From positions 1 through 9,000 of the forward strand of contig QILX01000002.1 of the NCBI GenBank assembly GCA_003232175.1: a stretch of 9,000 nucleotides of DNA. The letters run 5' to 3'. Shown here piece by piece: positions 1-5,684 of the stretch. The notes beneath the pieces were generated by a model. That model worked only from the letters and a program-made list of their open reading frames with translations, was not told the DNA's origin and did not search any database. The DNA is from Hyphomicrobiales bacterium. GTDB taxonomy: Bacteria > Pseudomonadota > Alphaproteobacteria > Rhizobiales > SZUA-8. Each line of letters opens with the position of its first letter. Within the stretch, counting starts at the first letter, position 1. The position numbers and the translations under genes are program-made.

Positions 1-1
1 A

Positions 2-988
2 ATGCCGGAGAGGTTCTCCAAATTGCCTGAACCGCTTTTACAAATCCGAAACCTGTCTAAACGATTTGATTCGCCCAAAGGTTCGGTTCATGCGGTCAGT
101 GACGTCAGTTTTGATATACCAAAAGGTTCCATAACCGGCCTGGTTGGCGAAAGCGGATCTGGCAAGACAACGCTCGGTCGCTCCGTATTGCGCCTGATTG
201 AACCTTCTGAAGGGCAAACGCTTTTTGCCGGTATGGACCTTAACCAGATGGGCGCAGCGGAGATGCGAGCGATCCGGCGGCGAATGCAGATTATTTTTCA
301 AGATCCCGTAACATCGCTAAATCCTCGGCTTCGGGTCGGCGCGATCATTGCCGAAGGTCTGAATGCGCATCGGATTGGAACCGCAGCAGAACGCCGGGAT
401 CGGGTGGCGGCCTTGCTTGTAGAGGTTGGTCTTGAGGCAGATCACATGACACGATTTCCTCATGAATTTTCGGGTGGGCAGAGACAGCGCATTGGCATCG
501 CGCGGGCACTTGCGCTTGAGCCGGAATTTATCGTCGCTGATGAAAGTGTGTCCGCTCTTGATGTTTCTATCCAGGCACAGGTCTTGAACCTGTTGCTGGA
601 GTTACGTGAAAAACGCAATCTTACGATGTTGTTCATCGCCCATGATCTGGCCGTGGTGGAATATCTCTGTGACCAGATTATTGTGATGTATCTGGGAAAG
701 ATCGTTGAAATTGGTCCCGCTGGATCTCTCTATTCAAATCCTTCGCATCCTTATACGCGGGCCTTGCTTTCGGCTATTCCGGTACCTGATCCTAAATTGA
801 TCCGGACGCGTGAAGTATTGCGCGGCGACATCCCAAGCCCACTGGCCCCACCGTCGGGATGTGTCTTTCGAACGCGTTGTCCTTATGCGCAGGACGCCTG
901 TGCGATCGGCGCACCTGAAGCCACCGTCATTTCATCAAAACACCTTAGCTATTGCAAAAGAACAGGGGATTTCCTTGAACCAGATTAG
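2..988 (+). CDS. Peptide/opine-type ABC importer ATP-binding subunit (DppF/OppF-like)
   Basis: This is a cytoplasmic nucleotide-binding subunit that powers uptake by a dipeptide/oligopeptide/opine/nickel-type ABC importer. The 328 residues show all ATPase motifs: Walker A GESGSGKT (49-56), Q-loop Gln100, signature FSGGQ (156-160), Walker B ending Asp180-Glu181, D-loop SALD (184-187) and H-loop His214. The family's C-terminal oligopeptide-transporter extension follows, with HPY at 249-251 and a Cys-containing PPSGC...RCP...C segment (Cys287, Cys293, Cys300, plus Cys318). The length is normal for DppF/OppF. The ATG at base 2 gives a plausible N terminus (a beta strand begins about residue 12), but the window edge hides any ribosome site or upstream start. 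Permease, binding-protein and DppD-like genes would be expected just upstream, outside the window. The ridA-like gene overlaps its end, so the two are probably co-transcribed. The family is certain. The substrate is unknown; the linked RidA and PLP lyase hint at an amino compound. Confidence 0.93.
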   Translation: MPERFSKLPEPLLQIRNLSKRFDSPKGSVHAVSDVSFDIPKGSITGLVGESGSGKTTLGRSVLRLIEPSEGQTLFAGMDLNQMGAAEMRAIRRRMQIIFQDPVTSLNPRLRVGAIIAEGLNAHRIGTAAERRDRVAALLVEVGLEADHMTRFPHEFSGGQRQRIGIARALALEPEFIVADESVSALDVSIQAQVLNLLLELREKRNLTMLFIAHDLAVVEYLCDQIIVMYLGKIVEIGPAGSLYSNPSHPYTRALLSAIPVPDPKLIRTREVLRGDIPSPLAPPSGCVFRTRCPYAQDACAIGAPEATVISSKHLSYCKRTGDFLEPD

Positions 989-1466
989 TATCGACGACAC
1001 ACCTGAAACACGGCTTGCAAAAAGCGGGATTACGCTGCCTGGTGCGGCTCCCGCCCCGATCGGCGCGTTTTGTAATGTTCGCAAGTCCGGCAATCTGTTG
1101 TTTGTCTCAGGTCAGGGCCCCGTGCAGGCAGATGGTTCTTTGCTCTGTGGTAAAGTCGGCGATGTAGTCAGTGCAGAAACGGCCCGCGAGCACGCGCATT
1201 TGGTTGCCACAAATATTCTTGCCACGCTGCGTGATCATCTTGGTTCTCTTAACTCGGTAGCGGGGGTGGTCAAATTATTGGGACTGGTTAACGCAACTCC
1301 CGATTTTTCCCGGCACACATTTGTTATCGACGGAGCGTCCATTTTCCTCGCCGATATTTTCGGCCCCAATGGGATTCACGCAAGATCGGCGTTTGGGGTG
1401 GCATCCCTGCCAAACCAGATTACGGTCGAAATTGAAGCAATATTTGAACTGAAAGGGGCAATCTGA
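975..1466 (+). CDS. RidA/YjgF/UK114 family protein (enamine/imine deaminase-like)
   Basis: RidA proteins are small trimeric enzymes that hydrolyse reactive enamine/imine intermediates released by PLP enzymes, giving 2-oxo acids and ammonia. From the chosen start the product is 163 residues, typical of the longer RidA subgroup. Visible family features are RLAKSGITLP near the N terminus, VSGQGP, and the C-terminal HARSAFGVASLP followed by VEIEAIFEL. The Arg in HARS (about residue 137) matches the catalytic Arg105 of classical RidA, and the conserved Glu lies in VEIEAI. The frame is open well upstream but runs inside the ABC gene. TTG at 975 is preferred because AGGGG (964-968) sits 6 bases before it and because it gives a family-like N terminus; there is no in-frame ATG near that point. 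The 14-base overlap with the ABC gene suggests translational coupling. The stop lies 8 bases from the end of the convergent iclR-like gene. Confidence 0.88.
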   Translation: MNQISIDDTPETRLAKSGITLPGAAPAPIGAFCNVRKSGNLLFVSGQGPVQADGSLLCGKVGDVVSAETAREHAHLVATNILATLRDHLGSLNSVAGVVKLLGLVNATPDFSRHTFVIDGASIFLADIFGPNGIHARSAFGVASLPNQITVEIEAIFELKGAI

Positions 1467-1474
1467 ATCCGTCG

Positions 1475-2245
1475 TCAGGCAGCCTGTCGCCCAAGAGCGC
1501 GCTCAACCTGCGCCGCGGCGTGCTGAACGACTGATGTTAGTTCTTCCAACCGTGCCCGCACTCTTTGTTCAGACAAGACAATCGACATTGTCGATACACA
1601 TGCACCTGATGCATCACGGATAGGCGCGGCAATGCAGGCGACTGCGTATTCCGAGTTGCCCATCTGCAGGGACAGTCGATTGAGGAAATCCTCCCTGGAT
1701 TGTTTCGCCAACGACACCGGATCGGTCTCTGCAATTCCGGTCTCCGACGGCCGGGCGCAGGCCCTAAATGCCGCAATTCTTTCGTCGTCGGGCAAATGAC
1801 CTAGCAACAAACGGCCAGAAGCCGTCCAGTTCAAAGGAACGCGCGTTCCGACATCAGACGTCACTCGAAAATGACCTTCCCCCTCCGCCATGGCAATCAC
1901 CACCATCATGTCGCCATCTCGTGCGCAAATCTGCACAGTTTCGCCAGTTGTATTGCTCAGGACTTGCATTTCAAGTTTGGCTTCGGTGAACATGTCCAAA
2001 TGAGAACGATAAACTAAACCATAACGCATGAGCCGTGGCCCAAGCCAAATTCGGGTATTGCCCGAGCGTGATAACATATCGCGCTCAATCATGTTGTCGA
2101 CGATTTTGTAGGTCGTCGATACCGGCGCCCCCAAAGATTTCGCCAGATCGTAGGCGCTCATAGCAACCTGGCGTTCCGTAAGTATGTCCAAAATTTGAAT
2201 AGCACGATCAATGCCACTTGTGCGCTTGCGCTTTTTTTCGGCCAT
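1475..2245 (-). CDS. IclR family transcriptional regulator
   Basis: This is a DNA-binding regulator of 256 residues, the usual IclR length. After a basic N terminus (MAEKKRKRTSG), the winged helix-turn-helix lies at about residues 11-75: SGIDRAIQILDIL, then AYDLAKSLGAPVSTTYKIVDNM. The IclR effector-binding domain follows at about 80-250, with family landmarks RVPLNWTASGRLLLGHL and YAVACIAAPIRDASG. The ATG at 2245 is supported by a strong AGGAGGA site (2251-2257) 5 bases upstream. It is divergent from the PLP lyase and convergent with the transporter/ridA unit. IclR proteins usually control a neighbouring catabolic operon and often themselves, in response to a small carboxylate or aromatic ligand. 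The lyase and perhaps the transporter are therefore likely targets, by inference. No truncation or odd residue is visible. The ligand cannot be predicted. Confidence 0.95.
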   Translation of the reverse strand: MAEKKRKRTSGIDRAIQILDILTERQVAMSAYDLAKSLGAPVSTTYKIVDNMIERDMLSRSGNTRIWLGPRLMRYGLVYRSHLDMFTEAKLEMQVLSNTTGETVQICARDGDMMVVIAMAEGEGHFRVTSDVGTRVPLNWTASGRLLLGHLPDDERIAAFRACARPSETGIAETDPVSLAKQSREDFLNRLSLQMGNSEYAVACIAAPIRDASGACVSTMSIVLSEQRVRARLEELTSVVQHAAAQVERALGRQAA

Positions 2246-2302
2246 ATGTATCCTCCTATAGTATACTAGCCTCCCTTATTATGGAAATCCTCATAAAAAT
2301 CA
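2246..2302. promoter_or_regulatory. Divergent control region with 10-bp palindrome, candidate IclR operator
   Basis: This 57-bp gap separates the divergent iclR-like and lyase genes. It contains the perfect palindrome TAGTATACTA (2259-2268). On the minus strand, CATAAT (2283 to 2278) matches five of six -10 consensus bases and lies about 33 bases before the regulator start, so the palindrome would overlap the start of that transcript, a classic autorepression layout. No -35 box with correct spacing was found: TTGATT is only 14 bases away. A weaker dyad, TATG-8nt-CATA, spans 2280-2295. IclR proteins bind short dyads between divergent genes, but assigning this palindrome as the operator is inference. 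Confidence 0.4.
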
Positions 2303-3550
2303 ATGAGAATCAAGATGCCGATCAAAAACGATTTTGATAACCCCGATGAATATTGGGCATGGCATAAAAAAAATGGCTACTCAAGTTTCATAAATGTCAA
2401 CGGCACAATGACCGGGCTTGGGAGCTCGATTGTGCGTTCCGCTGTCCGGGAGGCCACACTTGCCGCGATGGGGCGATTTGTAAAAATTCATGATCTTCAA
2501 AGTCATGCCAGCGAAGTAATTTCCCGCTTAACCGGCGCCGATGCCGGATGCATCACCGCCTCGGCCAGCGCCGGAATAACACTATCGGTGGCAGGATGTA
2601 TGACCGGAATTGACCCGGCACGGGTTGAAGCATTGCCGCTAGATCCAGGTGAGCGTTCAGAAGTTTCCATACAATTGGGTCATCTCTGCAACTACGGCGC
2701 TCCGATATCCACGGCAATTGAACTGACCGGAGCCAGAGTACATCCGTTTGGCCAATCAACCCTGGCGACCGGCTATCAATTTGATTCTACGTTGTCAGCC
2801 CAGACGGTCGCGGCACTGTATGTAGTATCCCACCATGTCGTTCACTATGGCCAAATCCCTTTTGCACAATTTGTTGAAATCGCACATGCCAAAGATGTGC
2901 CTGTAATTGTAGATGCGGCCTCAGAATACGATGTACGCGGGTTCATTGCAGATGGTGCCGACATTGTAATTTACTCTGGACACAAATTCATGGGCGGCCC
3001 AACCGCGGGGATAATAGCGGGGCGCCGCGACTTTGTGCGCGCCGCCTATCTGCAAAACATCGGTATCGGTCGTGGTATGAAAATCGGAAAAGAGAGTATT
3101 GCCGGCACAATTGCTACAATGGAGCAATGGATGGAGCGGGACCACGTGGCGATCCGAAAAGAAGAAACCACAGCGCTTGATCTGTGGAAAAGGGCTTTGG
3201 CCGGAATACCGGGTGTGACCGTTGCAATAGTTTCTGATCCTACTGGCAATCCGCTTGAGCGGCTTCAGGTGAACATTAATAGTGCTGAAGCCGGTGCCAA
3301 TGCCGCCAGTTTCGCCAGAGCTCTCGGCAAACGGGATCCGGCAATAATTGTTCGAGATCATGAAGTTGAATTGGGATATTTCCAGCTGGATCCTTGCAAC
3401 CTTGGGCCGGAACATGCTGAACTCGTGGCTGATGCATTAGCCAATGTTTTATCGAACGGCTCCGAAATTCGGCCACTCACAGAGGATCTTGCCATGGAGC
3501 GAAACAGTGGCGTGGACAGCTATTTAAACTGGTTGAGCGTCAAAATATAA
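2303..3550 (+). CDS. PLP-dependent SelA/DgaE-like lyase (D-glucosaminate-6-phosphate ammonia-lyase-like)
   Basis: This is a 415-residue fold-type I PLP enzyme of the SelA-like group that includes D-glucosaminate-6-phosphate ammonia-lyase (DgaE). Visible landmarks: INVNGTMTGLG (30-40), matching the DgaE-type start of the fold; ITASASAGITLSVAGCMTG (about 84-102), a cofactor phosphate region; VIVDAASE with Asp204, expected to contact the pyridine nitrogen; YSGHKFMGGPTAGII with Lys228 as the Schiff-base lysine; and a C-terminal DHEVELGYFQLDPCNL. These enzymes typically eliminate ammonia or water from amino acids or amino sugars via an enamine, which suits the nearby RidA. True selenocysteine synthase is unlikely, since the protein is shorter and no sel genes are seen. 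ATG 2303 is used; ATG 2315 is equally possible because neither has a strong ribosome site. The gene is divergent from iclR and is followed two bases later by an IS481-like element, which would separate it from any former downstream partners. The substrate is unknown. Confidence 0.85.
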   Translation: MRIKMPIKNDFDNPDEYWAWHKKNGYSSFINVNGTMTGLGSSIVRSAVREATLAAMGRFVKIHDLQSHASEVISRLTGADAGCITASASAGITLSVAGCMTGIDPARVEALPLDPGERSEVSIQLGHLCNYGAPISTAIELTGARVHPFGQSTLATGYQFDSTLSAQTVAALYVVSHHVVHYGQIPFAQFVEIAHAKDVPVIVDAASEYDVRGFIADGADIVIYSGHKFMGGPTAGIIAGRRDFVRAAYLQNIGIGRGMKIGKESIAGTIATMEQWMERDHVAIRKEETTALDLWKRALAGIPGVTVAIVSDPTGNPLERLQVNINSAEAGANAASFARALGKRDPAIIVRDHEVELGYFQLDPCNLGPEHAELVADALANVLSNGSEIRPLTEDLAMERNSGVDSYLNWLSVKI

Positions 3551-3552
3551 AC

Positions 3553-3578
3553 TGTTGTAATTCAGACCTGATCTGACA
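3553..3578 (+). repeat. Left terminal inverted repeat of the IS481-like element
   Basis: The sequence begins TGTTGTAATT and ends TGATCTGACA. It pairs with 4735-4760 in inverted orientation, with six mismatches in 26. This end lies beyond the 3' end of the transposase gene. A nearby dyad, GATCTGACAG (3570-3579) against CTGTCAGGTC (3601-3610) with one G-T pair, overlaps the first base or two of the transposase stop codon region. Confidence 0.75.
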
Positions 3579-3608
3579 GTTGCCGGTTTTGAGGCGGTCT
3601 CTGTCAGG

Positions 3609-4652
3609 TCACGTTTGGTCTACAAACTTTTCCTTCCAGATTTCTTTGCCGTCCAGCTGGGTCTGCATGGGCGTTCGGCCTTCACAGATTTTTCCCTGAT
3701 GGGTGCGTTCATTGTTGTAGTAATCGATCCATTGGTCCAGATCGATTTGCAGCTGCTCGATGGTTTCATAGATCTTCCTTCGGAACACCACCTGATAGAA
3801 TTCCTGCAGGATGGTCTTGTGGAACCTCTCGCAGATACCGTTGGTCTGTGGTGATTTGACCTTGGTCCTGGTGTGATCGATGTCGTTGATGGCCAGGAAC
3901 AGCTGGTAGTCATGACGGTCGGCGCGGCCGCAATATTCGGTGCCCCGGTCGGTCAGGATACGCAGCACCGGCAGGTCGTGTTGCTCATGGAACGGCAGGA
4001 CCTTGTCATTGAGCATGTCGGCCGCCGTAATCGGAGTTTTGGTTTTATAGAGCTTGGCCTGGGCAGTTTTGGCGTAGGTGTCGATGTAGGTCTGTTGATA
4101 GATCCGGCCGACGCCCTTCAACGTGCCGACATAGAACGTGTCCTGGGAGCCCAGATAACCGGGATGGGCGGTCTCGATCTCGCCCCAGGCCCATCCCCGT
4201 CCAGCTTCTTCTTTTCCAGCGCCTGGACTTGGGCCTCGGTGAGGATGATGCCGTCTTCGGCGAACCTTGGCTTCGAGGGCTTTCAGGCGGGTCTTGAAGT
4301 TGGCCAGGTCGTGGCGCATCCAGGTCGAGCGCACCCCGGACGCGGAAACGAACACGCCGAGTTTGCGCAATTCATTGGAGACGCGGACCTGACCATGAGC
4401 CGGGTATTCGACGGCGTAAGCGACAACCGCGTTCTCGGTCTCGATATCGACCCGGTTCTTGAGATTGGGCGACCGGCGTGGCCGCTCCAGCAGCGCCTCG
4501 ACGCCACCATCCTCGACCGCATCGCGATAGCGGTAAAAAGTGTCGCGTGACAGGCCCATGATCTGGCAGGCCTTGGACATGTTGCCGAGCTCTTCCGCCA
4601 GATTGAGGAGACCGACTTTGTGTTTGATGATCTTTTCATTACTCTGAAGCAT
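3609..4652 (-). CDS. IS481-like family DDE transposase with an out-of-frame linker
   Basis: This 347-residue transposase cuts and joins the IS ends. The N-terminal helix-turn-helix spans about residues 10-60 (NLAEELGNMSKACQIMGLSR, then DTFYRY). The integrase core follows, with YLGSQDTFYVG (Asp171), ILTDRGTEYCG (Asp235) and QTNGICERFHK (Glu275) as the likely DDE triad, and the typical YYNNERTHQGK near the C terminus. Residues about 131-155 are an Arg/His/Pro-rich stretch unlike the family. Shifting the reading frame there restores a normal sequence (AEDGIILTEAQVQALEKKK), so one base was gained near 4263-4266 and one lost near 4204-4210, and the second restores the frame. The ORF stays open and the catalytic domain is intact, but activity is uncertain. 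The start ATG 4652 has AAAGG about 8 bases upstream, inside a potential hairpin. Confidence 0.9.
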   Translation of the reverse strand: MLQSNEKIIKHKVGLLNLAEELGNMSKACQIMGLSRDTFYRYRDAVEDGGVEALLERPRRSPNLKNRVDIETENAVVAYAVEYPAHGQVRVSNELRKLGVFVSASGVRSTWMRHDLANFKTRLKALEAKVRRRRHHPHRGPSPGAGKEEAGRGWAWGEIETAHPGYLGSQDTFYVGTLKGVGRIYQQTYIDTYAKTAQAKLYKTKTPITAADMLNDKVLPFHEQHDLPVLRILTDRGTEYCGRADRHDYQLFLAINDIDHTRTKVKSPQTNGICERFHKTILQEFYQVVFRRKIYETIEQLQIDLDQWIDYYNNERTHQGKICEGRTPMQTQLDGKEIWKEKFVDQT

Positions 4653-4716
4653 GAGGGTTACCTTTCATTGTGTTTCGATGGTTGGGTTTGCACCACCATC
4701 AAAACCGGTAACCCTC
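4653..4716 (-). promoter_or_regulatory. Transposase leader hairpin that can hide the ribosome-binding site
   Basis: Directly before the transposase start codon, a perfect 10-bp inverted repeat pairs GAGGGTTACC with GGTAACCCTC (4653-4662 and 4707-4716). Inside it a second dyad pairs GATGGT (4677-4682) with ACCATC (4695-4700). In minus-strand RNA the proximal arm contains part of the AAAGGTAA ribosome site and touches the ATG. A further hairpin, CGTCCC-ATTCAA-GGGACG (4716-4733), lies just outside. The structure is seen; inhibition of translation on read-through transcripts, as known for other IS elements such as IS10 and IS50, is inferred. Confidence 0.5.
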
Positions 4717-4734
4717 GTCCCATTCAAGGGACGG

Positions 4735-4760
4735 TGTCAGATCAAGTCGAAACTACTTCA
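4735..4760 (-). repeat. Right terminal inverted repeat of the IS481-like element
   Basis: Read from the outside on the minus strand, this end begins TGAAGTAGTT and ends TGATCTGACA, matching the left end at 20 of 26 positions. It lies upstream of the transposase and its folded leader. Directly beyond it the sequence is an IS630-family remnant. Confidence 0.75.
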
Positions 4761-5187
4761 CATTACGCAGGCCCGCTCCGAGAAACGACAATTTGATTCC
4801 GCTTTTGAGCGTGTACCCCGCGGTCCGCAAGCAGCGCCTGCAGGCCTTTGACCGTGGCCTCCGGGCGCGTCCGAACCTGCTCCAGAAGCCAGTCGCGCTG
4901 CGGTTCCAGAACCGGTTTGCGGTGGCCGCCTGTCTTGCCAGCGCGCGTTGAACCGGTACGTGACGCGCGCTGCGCCCATTTCACAGCGCTCGAGGGCGCA
5001 ATCGAAAAAAGCGCTGCAACTCGGCGGCAGCTCTCACCACCTTGCATCGCAGCCACAACACGTCCCGAAGATCATCCGAATAAGGTCTCGTCATCCATGC
5101 TGGCCTCCCTCACCAGTATGGATTTTGAATCACAAATCAGACCAAAAGGGAATCCCTCGCGATTCAATCAAATTCTGATCCGCTCTA
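4761..5187 (-). mobile_element. IS630-family element remnant
   Basis: The outer end is probably at the CTAG around 5185-5188. There the istA reading frame of the neighbouring IS21 remnant breaks off at a TA dinucleotide (5186-5187), the target duplicated by IS630 elements, and minus-strand sequence AGAGCGGATCAGAATTTGAT begins. From there to the ATG at 5094 is a 5' non-coding end rich in GATTC/GAATC motifs. The other end is unclear. AATTTGATT at 4790-4798 is an inverted copy of AATCAAATT at 5166-5174, so a deleted element keeping both ends is possible. No matching TA junction is seen on the left. Confidence 0.55.
4763..5094 (-). pseudogene. IS630-family transposase, N-terminal remnant, frameshifted and truncated
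   Basis: Reading from ATG 5094 gives MTRPYSDDLRD, the characteristic N terminus of many IS630 transposases. The next codons need a shift: Asp (5062-5064) and the following Arg (5060-5062) share a base, so one base has been lost there. The second frame continues VVAAMQGGESCRRVAALF, then IAPSSAVKWAQR and GGHRKPVLEP, a family-typical helix-turn-helix domain, up to LLADRGV. After that the similarity fades and a stop falls at 4763. About 100 of an expected 320-350 residues remain, and the DDE catalytic domain is absent. The gene is therefore dead. The adjoining IS481-like element starts two bases after the stop and may have been involved in the truncation. Confidence 0.85.
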
Positions 5188-5327
5188 GCCGACAATCCAG
5201 GCTGCCGAACATACTTGCGAACCGTCCCCCGGCTGACCGACAGCTCCCGTGCAATCGCATGAATGCTTTTGCCCTGCTTATGTAAAATCCAAATCCTGAT
5301 CTCCATGACCTCTTCTCCTGTTAGCAA
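5130..5327 (-). pseudogene. IS21-family transposase istA, N-terminal remnant
   Basis: From TTG 5327, preceded by GGAGGG 5 bases upstream, the frame reads MLTGEEVMEI and then a helix-turn-helix SIHAIARELSVSRGTVRKYV (21-40), the recognisable N terminus of IS21 IstA. Only the first 47 codons look like IstA. From the TA at 5186-5187 the frame runs through 18 codons of IS630 end sequence to a stop at 5130. The integrase core and the istB partner are absent, so no function is expected beyond possible residual DNA binding. This looks like an IS21 element interrupted by an IS630 element and later deleted. Confidence 0.8.
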
Positions 5328-5365
5328 TCGGCCCTCCCTCAAAACGAAAGAAAACAATAACAGGT

Positions 5366-5403
5366 GGGTTACTTTTTAACCGGCGACCCGGGTCATTTTT
5401 ACA
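5366..5403 (-). repeat. IS21-type terminal end with repeated binding motifs
   Basis: On the minus strand, starting at 5403, the sequence reads TGTAAAAATGACCC, then GGGTCGCCGGTT, then AAAAAGTAACCC. A TGT tip followed by near-copies of an AAAAATGACCC motif is the usual layout of IS21-family ends and lies just upstream of the istA remnant, as expected. GACCCGGGTC (5385-5394) is a 10-bp palindrome within it. This marks the outer edge of the IS cluster. The opposite IS21 end is not in the window. Confidence 0.6.
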
Positions 5404-5516
5404 TCGGCGCTAACACGCCGACTTCGGGCGGGACAGAACCATCCTGAGCAAAAGGGGGAAGACCAAGAGGGTTCCGCGCCTGGCGGTTTGCCCATCAAGG
5501 GTTGGGACACTGTTCA
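5404..5516. other. Short intergenic stretch with a small hairpin
   Basis: No gene is supported here. Immediately outside the IS21 end is a perfect 6-bp inverted repeat, TCGGCG-CTAACA-CGCCGA (5404-5421), without a following T-run, so it is not a clear terminator. The rest shows no recognisable signal. Confidence 0.4.
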
Positions 5517-5684
5517 ACGGCATTGACCTCTCGCGAAATGACAATTCTATCCCGCATTTGGGCGATTCCATCCCACGTAGCTGCGATTAAACCCCGCCTA
5601 ACTCCAATTTGTTTCCGCGTTACGCCAACCAAATCCCGAGAAATGGCAATCCTTTCCCGCAAAACGACAATTCTATCCCGCAAT
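5517..5684. repeat. Degenerate 21-bp tandem repeat array, eight units
   Basis: Eight contiguous 21-base units begin at 5517, 5538, 5559, 5580, 5601, 5622, 5643 and 5664. The shared core on the plus strand is close to CAATTCTATCCCGC. Units at 5538 and 5664 are nearly identical, while middle units are diverged and the first is weakest. The 21-base period contains no stop in several frames, so translation gives heptapeptide repeats: plus-strand frame SREMTIL...SREMAIL-SRKTTIL, minus-strand frame LRDRIVV-LRERIAI-SRDLVGV. Frames of 63 codons (5502-5693, plus) and 90 codons (5495-5767, minus) are open, but neither has a convincing ribosome site or family, so no CDS is called. There are no spacers, so this is not a CRISPR array. 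Confidence 0.85.

Larger units (their letters stand above)
3553..4760 (-). mobile_element. IS481-like insertion sequence, apparently complete
   Basis: This 1208-bp element is bounded by imperfect 26-bp terminal inverted repeats (3553-3578 and 4735-4760) that agree at 20 of 26 positions and share a perfect inner TGATCTGACA. It contains a single transposase gene on the minus strand. Size, one-gene layout and TG...CA ends fit the IS481 group. No target-site duplication is visible: the left flank reads ATATAAAC and the right flank CATTACGC. The flanks also belong to unrelated sequences, the lyase gene on the left and an IS630 remnant on the right, so the present position probably reflects a rearrangement or deletion rather than a simple insertion. 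Confidence 0.82.

Noticed and set aside
1467..1474. Bidirectional terminator between the convergent ridA and iclR genes
   Set aside because: Only 8 bases separate the stops and I see no strong hairpin followed by T-runs at the gene ends.
2921..3415. 164-codon open frame antisense to the PLP lyase
   Set aside because: The sequence has no family features and lies fully inside a well-supported gene.
2303..3550. Selenocysteine synthase (selA)
   Set aside because: The fold is related, but the N-terminal motif and length fit the DgaE-like ammonia-lyase branch better, and no selB, selC or selD signal is present.
3873..4550. Long open frame antisense to the IS481-like transposase
   Set aside because: The translation shows no recognisable family, and the opposite strand encodes a clear DDE transposase. 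It is a by-product of G+C-rich codon use.
3539..4774. Target-site duplication around the IS481-like element
   Set aside because: Bases adjacent to the two terminal repeats (ATATAAAC and CATTACGC) do not match in direct orientation.
5517..5684. CRISPR array
   Set aside because: The units are contiguous 21-mers with no unique spacers, no conserved dyad repeat and no cas genes nearby.
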